From Pelagimonas sp. (lineage in GTDB: Bacteria > Pseudomonadota > Alphaproteobacteria > Rhodobacterales > Rhodobacteraceae), in the NCBI GenBank assembly GCA_025210455.1, contig JAOARQ010000059.1:1-64000 (forward strand): a stretch of 64,000 nt of DNA, given 5' to 3'. Numbering within the stretch: position 1 is the first letter of the stretch; each line of letters begins with the position of its first letter. The notes under the pieces were generated by a model. It did not search any database. It saw only the letters and a list, made by a program, of their open reading frames with translations, and was not told the DNA's origin. Shown here one piece after another: positions 7,792-15,999 of the stretch. Both the position numbers and the translations under genes were made by a program.

Positions 7792-8478
7792 ATGGAGAAG
7801 ATTGTGATTCTGACGGGCGCGGGCCTGTCGGCGGAAAGCGGGCTGGGCACGTTTCGCGATGAAGGCGGGCTGTGGGCGCAGCACCGCATCGAAGATGTGG
7901 CCACGCCGGAGGGGTTTCAGCGCAATCCACGATTGGTGATGGATTTTTATAATGCACGCCGGGAACAGGCGGCACAGGCGCAGCTCAATGCGGCGCATAA
8001 GGCATTGGCGCGATTGCAAAAAGAGTTTCCCGGCGAGGTGATCATCGTCACCCAGAATGTGGATGGGCTGCATGAAAAGGCGGGATCAGCGGTGATCCAC
8101 ATGCATGGGGCGCTGGACGGGGCGCTTTGTGCAGCCTGTGATCATCGCTGGCAGGCCCCTTTGCGGATGGCGCCCGGTGACGCCTGCCCAAAGTGCAATG
8201 CCCCGGCGGCGCGGCCGGATATCGTCTGGTTTGGTGAGATCCCCTATCACATGGAAGAGATCGCCGCGCATCTGGCGGGCTGCACGCTGTTTGTGGCCAT
8301 TGGCACCTCGGGTCAGGTTTATCCGGCGGCGGGCTTTGTGCAGGAGGCCCTGATGCACGGGGCGCAGACGGTCGAGATTAACCTGAACGCCACCGATGTT
8401 TCCGGGGCCTTTCAGACCCATCTGATTGGCCCGGCCAGCCAAGAGGTCACACGGTGGGTTGAAAACCTGCTGAACTAG
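7792..8478 (+). CDS. cobB: NAD-dependent protein deacylase, sirtuin class III
   Basis: 228 aa from ATG 7792, which has an AAGGGGGG site; upstream in-frame sequence to 7729 is not protein-like. The NAD-binding GAGLSAESG, TQNVDGLH, catalytic His in HMHGAL, and the zinc pairs CAAC and CPKC are all present. FYNARR carries the Tyr/Arg pair that favours succinyl- and malonyl-lysine, as in bacterial CobB. Likely role: removing acyl groups from metabolic enzymes. The gene stands alone. Confidence 0.93.
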   Translation: MEKIVILTGAGLSAESGLGTFRDEGGLWAQHRIEDVATPEGFQRNPRLVMDFYNARREQAAQAQLNAAHKALARLQKEFPGEVIIVTQNVDGLHEKAGSAVIHMHGALDGALCAACDHRWQAPLRMAPGDACPKCNAPAARPDIVWFGEIPYHMEEIAAHLAGCTLFVAIGTSGQVYPAAGFVQEALMHGAQTVEINLNATDVSGAFQTHLIGPASQEVTRWVENLLN

Positions 8479-8537
8479 AGGCTTACTTCCCCGCAAAGGC
8501 ATGATTTAGCCGGGCCAATACACAGCAAGGAGCACCT

Positions 8538-9317
8538 ATGCAGATCGAAGATATCGTGGATCTGGCCACCTATCCCATTGGGGATGACGCCTATCGCGCG
8601 CAGGCCAAGGCCGAGTTTGACAAGACCGGTGCGCTGGTGATGCCGCAGTTTGTCACACAGACCGCGATTGCTGCGATCTATGCCGAAGGGCTGGCCAATG
8701 CGGATAAGGTGTTTTCCAAGACCGAAGAACACACGGTCTATCTGTCTGCGCCAGATCCTGCCTTTGCGGCGGATCACCCCCGCAATCGCAAGGTCGTATC
8801 GTCAAAGGGATGCATCACCGACGACCTGATGCCGGGCGATTCTGCGCTGCGGACCTTGTATAATGACCCGGTGTTTCGCAGCTTTCTTTGCGTGGTGCTG
8901 GGGGAAGAGGCGCTGTACGAATATGCGGATCCGCTGTCTTCGGTAAACCTGCATTTCGCAGAAACCGGGCAAGAGCTGGGCTGGCATTTCGACAATTCTT
9001 CATTTGCAATCACGCTGATGGTGCAGCCACCTGAGACCGGCGGGCAGTTTGAGTATGTGCGCGATGTGCGTGACGCTGACGCAGGTGAAATGGGCTTTGC
9101 TGCGGTGGACGACATCCTGGATGGGCGCACCGAAGTGAGCGAAATTATTGCCGATGCCGGAACGCTGGTGTTTTTCCGCGGGCGCAATTCCATTCACCGG
9201 GTGGCCCCCAATGAAGGCGAACGCACCCGCGTTCTGGCGGTGCTGGCCTATAATACCGAGCCGGGAATTTCTCTGTCAGAAGAGGCGCGGATGACCTTTT
9301 ACGGGCGCATACGCTGA
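8538..9317 (+). CDS. Fe(II)/2-oxoglutarate oxygenase related to the HalD/BesD group
   Basis: 259 aa. The iron facial triad is readable as H150-F-D152 (GWHFDNS) and H220 (NSIHRV), with R229 or R231 as the 2-oxoglutarate contact. The overall pattern, WHFDNSSFAITLM and GTLVFFRGRNSIH, resembles the amino-acid halogenase/hydroxylase group around BesD and HalD. True halogenases replace the Asp by Gly or Ala to bind chloride; here D152 is retained, which predicts a hydroxylase. A free or modified amino acid is the likely substrate by family. A strong terminator follows at 9346. Confidence 0.75.
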   Translation: MQIEDIVDLATYPIGDDAYRAQAKAEFDKTGALVMPQFVTQTAIAAIYAEGLANADKVFSKTEEHTVYLSAPDPAFAADHPRNRKVVSSKGCITDDLMPGDSALRTLYNDPVFRSFLCVVLGEEALYEYADPLSSVNLHFAETGQELGWHFDNSSFAITLMVQPPETGGQFEYVRDVRDADAGEMGFAAVDDILDGRTEVSEIIADAGTLVFFRGRNSIHRVAPNEGERTRVLAVLAYNTEPGISLSEEARMTFYGRIR

Positions 9318-9345
9318 GTTCAAGACTGATCGGCACAACAGGAAA

Positions 9346-9369
9346 GGGCGGGAAAACCCCGCCCTTTTT
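9346..9369 (+). terminator. Intrinsic terminator after the oxygenase gene
   Basis: Perfect 7-bp stem GGGCGGG/CCCGCCC (9346-9352 with 9358-9364), loop AAAAC, then TTTTT. It lies 29 bases past the oxygenase stop. It may also stop transcripts of the convergent PCuAC gene. Confidence 0.85.
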
Positions 9370-9385
9370 GAGTATGTCACACTGT

Positions 9386-9895
9386 TTAATTGCCGTGATT
9401 CATTGTGCCGTGGTCATGGTTGCCGTGGTCGTGCTTCATGCTGTGGCCGCCGTGCGCCCCTTTGCGTTCCAGATCAACAGGGATCTCAACCACCATTTCG
9501 CCTGCTTTTTCGAAGGTCAGAGTGACACTGACCATGTCACCATGATTCATGGCCCGGTTCAGCCCCATGAACATCACGTGATCACCACCGCGCTGCAGCG
9601 CATGAGACCCACCGGCGGGGATGGTAAACCCTTCTTCGACATGCATCATCTTCATCACGCCATCACCCAGATCTTTGTGGGTGTGCAGTTCAACACGTTT
9701 CGAAACGTCTGAGGCGGCTGATAGCAGTCGATCGTCCTCAGAACCCATATTTTCAATCATCATGAAGGCGGCACCGGCCTTGGCCATCTTACCAGCAGAG
9801 CGGGCATAGGCATCTTTGACCATGATCTCGCCCGCGAAAGCCGGGGCTGCCAGAACCAGCGCCATTGCGCCTGCAAACAGGGTGTTCAGTTTCAT
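9386..9895 (-). CDS. PCu(A)C-family periplasmic copper chaperone
   Basis: 169 aa with a signal peptide (residues 1-21, LAAPAFAGE). The copper site follows the family layout: an HTH segment near 71, the MKMMH cluster, and GSHALQRGGDHVMFMGL. A His/Met-rich tail (HGGHSMKHDHGNHDHG...) extends the C-terminus and should bind extra copper. Such proteins deliver Cu(I) to the CuA site of cytochrome oxidase in the periplasm. It follows a DUF2946 gene by 37 bases on the same strand, as in copper-acquisition operons. Confidence 0.9.
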   Translation of the reverse strand: MKLNTLFAGAMALVLAAPAFAGEIMVKDAYARSAGKMAKAGAAFMMIENMGSEDDRLLSAASDVSKRVELHTHKDLGDGVMKMMHVEEGFTIPAGGSHALQRGGDHVMFMGLNRAMNHGDMVSVTLTFEKAGEMVVEIPVDLERKGAHGGHSMKHDHGNHDHGTMNHGN

Positions 9896-9932
9896 CTTTG
9901 TATCCTTGAGTCAGTTTGATTGTCTTTGGGAA

Positions 9933-10283
9933 TCAAACGGCTAAAGGAGGACCTCGGGCCTGGGCCTGCGGCGTGTTGCGCCCGGCGGTTCGGGTCAGGC
10001 TCTGATCCAGATAGGCCGTGGTCCAGATGGGATGAGGTATGCCCGGGACGAAGGGGCTGCCTGCATCCACAAAGAAGGACATGGCAAAGTCAGAGCAGAT
10101 ATGAACATATTCCACCGGCTGGCCATTTTCATCGACGCTTACGGTGACCGCATGGCTGCCAATACACAGAACCATTTCCCCAACCGCAGGAGCCTGCCCA
10201 CGCGCGGCAGCCACCGTCAGGCTGGTGAGGAAAAGGATTTGTGCCAGCACAAGGCCAGACAACAGGCGAAGCGGTTTGTTCAT
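9933..10283 (-). CDS. DUF2946-like small copper-locus protein
   Basis: 116 aa with an N-terminal hydrophobic signal or anchor (about 7-27). C40 with the HICSDF motif (C63), and a C-terminus ending QARGPPLAV, are features of DUF2946 proteins found beside copper genes. The biochemical role is not established; copper handling is inferred from the PCuAC gene directly downstream. No TonB receptor, often the third partner, is present in the window. Confidence 0.68.
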   Translation of the reverse strand: MNKPLRLLSGLVLAQILFLTSLTVAAARGQAPAVGEMVLCIGSHAVTVSVDENGQPVEYVHICSDFAMSFFVDAGSPFVPGIPHPIWTTAYLDQSLTRTAGRNTPQAQARGPPLAV

Positions 10284-10423
10284 GGGGCGACCTTAGGCTT
10301 CCCCATTCGGAAGGTCCATATGCCTGCCCGCAGAACACTGCGAAATTAGAGCGCAGGTTTACAGTACGGCAATCATAAGACAGGGCCCCGGTCTGAGCCC
10401 TATCTCATTGATGAAAATCCTGG

Positions 10424-12523
10424 CTAAGCTGCGTTTTGATAGTGCGCTTCGGATTCACTGATCTTGAAAGTGAACACCAGATCATTCAGCTTTTGCGCCT
10501 CACCATTCATCATGTGACTGGCAGCGGTGGCCTCTTCAACCATGGCCGCATTCTGCTGAGTGACCTGATCCAGCTGGGCCACTCCAACATTGATTTCATT
10601 CAGGCCGATCGACTGTTCGCTCGCGCTTTGGGCGATGCCCGTCATCTGTGACGAAATATTGCTGACCTGTTCCAGAATGCTTTCAAGGGCACCCCCGGCT
10701 TTGTTGACCAGCTCCACACCATTTTTCACCTGAGAGGCGCTTTTTTCGATCAGGGTTTTGATTTCAAGCGCAGCCTCGGAAGAACGTTGCGCCAGCGCCC
10801 TGACCTCTGAGGCGACGACGGCAAAACCGCGCCCGGATTCGCCCGCCCGCGCCGCTTCGACACCGGCGTTCAGAGCGAGAAGATTGGTTTGATAAGCAAT
10901 GTCATCAATGACCCCGATGATCTGCGCAATCTGGTCCGACGAGCTTTCGATTTCAGACATGGCAGAAACGGCGTCGCGCACGATACTGCTGCTTTCGGTC
11001 GCCTCATGACTGGCGGTTTCCGTCGTGGACTGGACGGATTTTGCGCCTTCGGCTGCGGATTGTACGCTGGCGGTAATTTCTTCCAGTGCTGCGGCGGTTT
11101 CTTCCAGTGTGGCGGCCTGGCTTTCCGTGCGGCGTGACAGATCATCTGAGGCCTGTGTGATCTCAGCGGCGCCATTGCGGATGCTGCTGGTGGTGGTCAC
11201 CACTTCGCCAAGTGTTGCGTTCAACTTGCCTGCGGTTGTGTTGAAATCTGCGCGCAGCCCTTCGTATTCGTCGGGGAATGGCGTGTCGAACGTCACCGTC
11301 AGATCGCAATGTGCAAGACTGGACAGACCGCGGCGCAGTTCGGTAACCACGTGATCCTGTTCTTCCTTGCGGCGGTTTTGTTCTTCTTCCAGCGCTTCTG
11401 CGCTTTTGCGCATTTCAATCGTATCCTGTTTGAAATGATAGATCGCCTTGGCCATCAGGCTGAGTTCATCGCGGCCATTGATCCCATCCACATAGATATC
11501 GAAATCCCCACGCGAGAAGCCCTCAACAACCTTGATCAGACTTTTGATGCGCTGAACCATCTTTTCAAAGACAAGTATCGCCAGCCCAAGCACAATTGCA
11601 GACACCCCAAGACCCCACCCAAGAATCTGCCAGAAGGTATTGTTGGCAGTGGTTTCGATTTCATGGGCGAGTTCGATCATTTCATCCGCAAAGGCGAGTT
11701 CGCTATCGCGCAGGATATCAATCCATGCGACGGACATTAGAAACCAGTCAGATCCGGTCAACCCGGCAAAGTCTTTGGTGACAAAACCGTTCATGATGGT
11801 TTTTCGGGCCTTTGCATGCGCCTGATATTGATCGCGCGCTTTGAGATCAGGCAACCATTTGTGCAGCAACAATGCGTCGACCTCATAAAGCAGCGCAGCC
11901 TGTCCGCCCCCAAGAGAGACAAAATTATCATGCAGCTCAAGTGTTGACCCCGCATTCAGCGCAGTCGCGCCCACGGCCGTTTCCAAACCTGCCAGTTCTT
12001 TGGCCTGCGCCACAAGAATACGGGTGTGCAGCAGGGTCTGCATATGCCCCTTGGCCTGCAGGGAATCACTTGGCTGGGACAAATCAAGCAAAAGCGTGAT
12101 CGCGCCTGTGTAGTATTCAGACATTTCAGCGAGCGTCAGTTCAAAGCGATCCACACGCCCGCGCATGATGCTGAGCTCATCCATACTGGTGAGAAGGCTC
12201 TGATAGGTTTCCGGATGCATATTCGCGAGCAGTTCAATCCGGCTGCGCATTGTTGCCAGCGCTTCATCCGTTTCCAGTCGCAAACCCTTTAGCTGTTGGG
12301 AAACATAGATGTTTTCAGAAGCAAGGTAGCCAGCGGAATAGCCGCGTTCCTTTTGCAGCCCATGCATCACATCCCCCAACAGCGAGGTTTCTTCGACAGT
12401 GACTGTCGTCTCATGGGCGTCACGCAACGCCACCTGCGTATGGTGGATTTCCGCGCAAAGCAGCAGACCAGACAAGATCAGAAACGGGCCGATGATCAGT
12501 AACATTTTGAGGCGAAGCTTCAC
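10424..12523 (-). CDS. Methyl-accepting chemotaxis protein with NIT-type sensor
   Basis: 699 aa. A membrane helix at about 7-25, a helical periplasmic domain of the nitrate/nitrite-sensing (NIT) type with the [13 protein letters not shown] signature near 55-67, a second helix at about 297-317, HAMP from about 318 to 370, and a signalling domain with the hairpin tip [20 protein letters not shown]. The NIT region is judged from its pattern, so the ligand is tentative. The C-terminus lacks a CheR-binding pentapeptide. No other chemotaxis genes are near, so it is an orphan receptor. Confidence 0.9.
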   Translation of the reverse strand: MKLRLKMLLIIGPFLILSGLLLCAEIHHTQVALRDAHETTVTVEETSLLGDVMHGLQKERGYSAGYLASENIYVSQQLKGLRLETDEALATMRSRIELLANMHPETYQSLLTSMDELSIMRGRVDRFELTLAEMSEYYTGAITLLLDLSQPSDSLQAKGHMQTLLHTRILVAQAKELAGLETAVGATALNAGSTLELHDNFVSLGGGQAALLYEVDALLLHKWLPDLKARDQYQAHAKARKTIMNGFVTKDFAGLTGSDWFLMSVAWIDILRDSELAFADEMIELAHEIETTANNTFWQILGWGLGVSAIVLGLAILVFEKMVQRIKSLIKVVEGFSRGDFDIYVDGINGRDELSLMAKAIYHFKQDTIEMRKSAEALEEEQNRRKEEQDHVVTELRRGLSSLAHCDLTVTFDTPFPDEYEGLRADFNTTAGKLNATLGEVVTTTSSIRNGAAEITQASDDLSRRTESQAATLEETAAALEEITASVQSAAEGAKSVQSTTETASHEATESSSIVRDAVSAMSEIESSSDQIAQIIGVIDDIAYQTNLLALNAGVEAARAGESGRGFAVVASEVRALAQRSSEAALEIKTLIEKSASQVKNGVELVNKAGGALESILEQVSNISSQMTGIAQSASEQSIGLNEINVGVAQLDQVTQQNAAMVEEATAASHMMNGEAQKLNDLVFTFKISESEAHYQNAA

Positions 12524-12710
12524 GACACTCTCCTACACTTAGACTTAAACATCTATCGCACCATCATCTTAACGAAGGCCGAATTTACTCAATTCTATCA
12601 ATGTTTTTGTACTGGAGCGGAGAAGCCTATGGGGAATAAACTGTAGAAAGGCATGGCGGGGCGTGGTGCCCATCGCCATGCCTGATTTTGAGGCACAGGT
12701 GCGCCCTGTT

Positions 12711-13415
12711 TCAAACAGCGCGGGTCAGCCCACCATCAACCCGCAGGTTTTGGCCTGTCATGTAACCGCCACCTTCCGAGGCAAGCAGAGAGATCAGCGA
12801 AGAGACCTCGGCAGCGTGGCCGTAGCGGCCCATAGGAATGCGAGCCTTGCGGTCTTCGGTTTCGGGAAGGCTGTCGATAAACCCCGGCAAGACATTGTTC
12901 ATACGGATATTTTCGCCAGCGTATTTATCGGCATAGAGCTTTGTGAACCCGGCAAGACCGGCGCGGAACACCGCTGAAGTGGGAAACAGCGGATCAGGTT
13001 CGAAGGCGGCGAACGTCGAGATATTGATGATAGATCCACAGCCCTGCGCCTGCATCAAAGGTGTCACCAGCCGAGTGGGGCGGATGACGTTCATCAGGTA
13101 GTATTCCATGCCCAGATGCCAATCTTTATCGCTGATCTCAAGCACCGGCCCTTTGGGGCCGTGGCCCGCAGAATTAACCAGCACATCAACCCGGCCCCAG
13201 CGGCTTTTTGCGCCCTCAACGAGGTTCTCAAGAGCCTCTGCGTCAAGGTTGGACCCTGTGACGCCAAAACCGCCCAGCTCTTCGCCCAGAGCCTGACCTT
13301 TCCCAGAGGAAGACAGGATACCGACCTTGAATCCATCCTGCGCCAGACGGCGGGCCGCATCTGCACCCAACCCACTGCCACCCGCTGTGATAAGCGCTAC
13401 TTTTTCTACTGTCAT
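12711..13415 (-). CDS. Atypical short-chain dehydrogenase/reductase
   Basis: 234 aa. The NAD(P)-binding TAGGSGLGADAAR and the VLVNSAG motif are intact, as is the terminal GQNLRVDGGLT. In the catalytic stretch, where classical SDRs have YxxxK, I read PTSAVFRAGLAGFTK: the Tyr appears replaced by Ser and the Lys by Arg. It may therefore be a divergent subfamily with another mechanism, or inactive as an oxidoreductase. It is divergent from a LysR gene, and an inverted repeat before that gene suggests control by it. Confidence 0.8.
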   Translation of the reverse strand: MTVEKVALITAGGSGLGADAARRLAQDGFKVGILSSSGKGQALGEELGGFGVTGSNLDAEALENLVEGAKSRWGRVDVLVNSAGHGPKGPVLEISDKDWHLGMEYYLMNVIRPTRLVTPLMQAQGCGSIINISTFAAFEPDPLFPTSAVFRAGLAGFTKLYADKYAGENIRMNNVLPGFIDSLPETEDRKARIPMGRYGHAAEVSSLISLLASEGGGYMTGQNLRVDGGLTRAV

Positions 13416-13492
13416 TTTGAAACCTCATTCCTTTCTACCATTAAATAATGGCAATTATGACGCTGTTCGAATGAGGTTTACTGTTTATTGAT

Positions 13493-13507
13493 GATAGTTT
13501 TACTATC
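13493..13507. promoter_or_regulatory. Inverted repeat, candidate LysR-type binding site
   Basis: GATAGT-TTT-ACTATC, six-base arms with a three-base spacer, ends five bases before the LysR start codon and lies in the SDR/LysR divergent region. It contains an ATAG-N5-CTAT core compatible with a LysR half-site pair. The role is inferred from position. Confidence 0.45.
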
Positions 13508-13512
13508 GCAAT

Positions 13513-14385
13513 ATGACCAAGATCCCACCTTTGAACAGTTTGCGAGCCTTTGAGGTATCGGGCCGACGGCTTAGCTTTCGAGCGGCTGCGGATGAACTGG
13601 GCGTCACGCAAGGCGCTGTGGCGCAGCAGGTGCGCCAGTTGGAAGCACATCTGAATGTCACCCTGTTTGACCGGGTGCCTAAAGGGCTGGCGCTGACCTC
13701 TGCAGGGCGGCGCTATCACAAGCGGATCAGTGGCGCCTTTGACGAGCTACAGGCCGCGACCGCTGAGCTGAAACCGGAACCGGGCAAGGTGCTGATCAGT
13801 GTCACCCCCTCTTTTGCGGCGAAATGGTTGATTCCCAATCTGCCGGATTTCGTAGCCAAACATCCGAACATTGATCTGCGCATTCTGGCTACCGAAAAGA
13901 TTTCGAGTTTTCATAGCGATGGGATTGATCTGGCTGTCCGGCAGGGGCGGCCCCCATTTGGGGCCTCGCTGGACGCCAGGCTGCTGTTCAAACAAGAGAT
14001 CATCGCGGTTGCCTCGCCAGAGCTGATTGACGGGGATAGGTCGCAGGATCTGCTCGATCAGCTCGCCGCGCTGCCAAAAATTCATGACGGTCATGATCTT
14101 TGGCCCAGACTACTGAAAACGCTGGAAATTTCCGATCAATGCGGGCGGCATCTGCACCTGAGCCAAACCGCGTTGGCGGTAGATACGGCGATCTCTGGGC
14201 AAGGGGTGGCGCTGGTCAATCGGTTTCTGGTGGCGCGCGATCTGGCGGTAGGAAAGCTGGTTGCGTTCGAACCCCTGCCCGAAATCACTGACACTGACTT
14301 TTACCTGCTGTCGCTGAGAAAATCACAGCTGAGCGCAGAGGCCCGCGACGTGGTGGCATGGTTGCATGACTGCGCCGCCCGCTGA
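13513..14385 (+). CDS. LysR-family regulator, GcvA-like
   Basis: 290 aa. A winged HTH at about 1-65 begins with the GcvA-type opening PPLNSLRAFEVSGRRLSFRAAA and AVAQQVRQLE; a periplasmic-binding-like effector domain follows (about 90-290). LysR proteins of this group usually control a divergent target, here the SDR gene. The effector is unknown. It is followed by the rpmB terminator hairpin, which lies 20 bases past its stop. Confidence 0.88.
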   Translation: MTKIPPLNSLRAFEVSGRRLSFRAAADELGVTQGAVAQQVRQLEAHLNVTLFDRVPKGLALTSAGRRYHKRISGAFDELQAATAELKPEPGKVLISVTPSFAAKWLIPNLPDFVAKHPNIDLRILATEKISSFHSDGIDLAVRQGRPPFGASLDARLLFKQEIIAVASPELIDGDRSQDLLDQLAALPKIHDGHDLWPRLLKTLEISDQCGRHLHLSQTALAVDTAISGQGVALVNRFLVARDLAVGKLVAFEPLPEITDTDFYLLSLRKSQLSAEARDVVAWLHDCAAR

Positions 14386-14402
14386 CCCGTCACTAACAAA
14401 GG

Positions 14403-14431
14403 AAAACCCCCAAAGCGCGGGGCTTTGGGGG
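14403..14431 (-). terminator. Intrinsic terminator of rpmB
   Basis: Perfect 10-bp stem CCCCCAAAGC/GCTTTGGGGG (14407-14416 with 14422-14431), followed on the minus strand by TTTT. It lies 28 bases past the rpmB stop and can also act on the convergent LysR transcript. Confidence 0.85.
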
Positions 14432-14458
14432 CTGAAATCTGCCAATCTGGCCAAAGGA

Positions 14459-14746
14459 TTAGGCGGCTGCCTGTGCCTTTGCGATTTCTTTTTTCACTTT
14501 CAGAGCGCGGTCTGAGAGTTCCACATCTTTGGCTTTCGCCAGGAACTTGTCCAGACCACCGCGGTGATCGACCGAGCGCAGGGCGTGTGCCGAAATGCGC
14601 AGTTTGATGCCGCGGCCCAGAGTTTCGGACTGCAGGGTCACATCATTCAGGTTCGGCAGGTAACGACGCTTGGTCTTGTTGTTGGCGTGGCTTACATTGT
14701 TGCCCACCATCGGGCCTTTGCCGGTCAATTCGCAAACTCGCGACAT
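14459..14746 (-). CDS. rpmB: 50S ribosomal protein L28
   Basis: 95 aa. It has the usual [20 protein letters not shown] start and RRYLPNL segment of L28. I place the start at ATG 14746, since the AAGGA site lies eight bases before it, whereas the alternative ATG at 14755 overlaps that site. It is a component of the large ribosomal subunit. It is transcribed alone and closed by a strong terminator. Confidence 0.97.
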   Translation of the reverse strand: MSRVCELTGKGPMVGNNVSHANNKTKRRYLPNLNDVTLQSETLGRGIKLRISAHALRSVDHRGGLDKFLAKAKDVELSDRALKVKKEIAKAQAAA

Positions 14747-14872
14747 GGGTTTCATCCTTATCGTTCAGGGCAAGGATGCGGCCTTGCCAATATCAAAGGG
14801 CGCCGCAGCGGCGCCCGAAATCTCGTTGGGATGCAGTATACCCCAACGCGGGCAGCGTCAAGCCTTGTGACA

Positions 14873-15853
14873 CTACTCTAGGGCCAGATGCCCCTGTAAA
14901 AGCGTCTGAGCCGCAACGGAAGGCGATAAATCACCCGATTCCACCTGATTTGCCAGCTCACGCAGGGCGGTTTTCACCGGATCCTGGGCCAATTTGGCTA
15001 GCAGGCGCTCGCGCACCTCGGCTTCGAACCAGAATCGGGCTTGTTCCGCGCGCCGCCCGGTGAAATGACCATGGCTGCGCCGCCATTCAGCCAAGGCCTG
15101 CATTTCTTCCCAGGCCTGATCCAGCCCGTTATGTTCCACCGCTGAGACGGTCAGCGCCTTTGGGAACTCTTGCGGATCCTGCGGACGCTTGCGCAGCAGG
15201 CGCAGCGCCCCGGCGTAATCGGCGCAGGTGCGAATCGCTGTGGGCTTCAGATCGCCGTCAGCTTTGTTGATCAACAGGATGTCGGCCATCTCCATGATGC
15301 CACGTTTGACGCCCTGCAATTCGTCGCCCCCCGCTGGGGCCAGCAGCAACAAGAACAGATCGGCCATTTCGGCTACCATGGTTTCGGATTGGCCAACCCC
15401 CACGGTTTCGATCAGGATCACGTCAAAGCCCGCCGCTTCGCAAAGTTCGATCGCTTCGCGGGTGCGGCGTGCCACGCCCCCCAGCTGGCTTTGCGACGGT
15501 GAAGGGCGGATAAAGGCGTTTTTTTCGCGGCTTAGCCGTTCCATCCGGGTTTTATCGCCCAGAATTGACCCACCAGAGCGCGCCGAACTGGGATCAACCG
15601 CCAGAACCGCCACCTTAAGACCCTGCCCTGTCAACATCATGCCAAAGGCTTCAATAAAGGTGGATTTCCCGACCCCGGGCGTACCGGACAGACCGATGCG
15701 CAATGCCTGACGTCCGTGGCCTTTGAGATGATCCAAAAGCGCAAGCGCCTGTTCGCGGTGATCGGCCCGCCCGCTTTCCACCAAAGTGATGGCCCGCGCC
15801 AGCGCCCGCCGCTCGCCTGCCAGAATTCGTTTCGAAAGATCCTGCATATCCAT
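14873..15853 (-). CDS. meaB: Methylmalonyl-CoA mutase-associated GTPase MeaB
   Basis: 326 aa from ATG 15853; the frame extends upstream to 16006 but the added residues are not family-like. P-loop GTPGVGKST (about 56-64), switch features VDPSSARSGGSILGDKTRM, and the NKADG-type base motif (LLINKAD) identify the G3E GTPase MeaB/ArgK. It protects and loads adenosylcobalamin in methylmalonyl-CoA mutase. The mutase itself is not in the window. It is divergent from hrpB. Confidence 0.94.
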   Translation of the reverse strand: MDMQDLSKRILAGERRALARAITLVESGRADHREQALALLDHLKGHGRQALRIGLSGTPGVGKSTFIEAFGMMLTGQGLKVAVLAVDPSSARSGGSILGDKTRMERLSREKNAFIRPSPSQSQLGGVARRTREAIELCEAAGFDVILIETVGVGQSETMVAEMADLFLLLLAPAGGDELQGVKRGIMEMADILLINKADGDLKPTAIRTCADYAGALRLLRKRPQDPQEFPKALTVSAVEHNGLDQAWEEMQALAEWRRSHGHFTGRRAEQARFWFEAEVRERLLAKLAQDPVKTALRELANQVESGDLSPSVAAQTLLQGHLALE

Positions 15854-15999
15854 AGCGGTAAAATTCCCCCGACGCGGAAAAATGTCCAGCCTCACACGTG
15901 GTCTTTGGTTCAAAAAGGGGCCTGCGGGTGAATTCGTCACAGGCGCGGCGGGATCTGCGCCCCCTTTCCAAAAATCAACTGATTCGACATAACGCGCCC

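Noticed and set aside
10380-10405. AGGGC...GCCCT as terminator of the chemoreceptor gene
   Set aside because: The stem is only five pairs and the T-run is poor; too weak to list.
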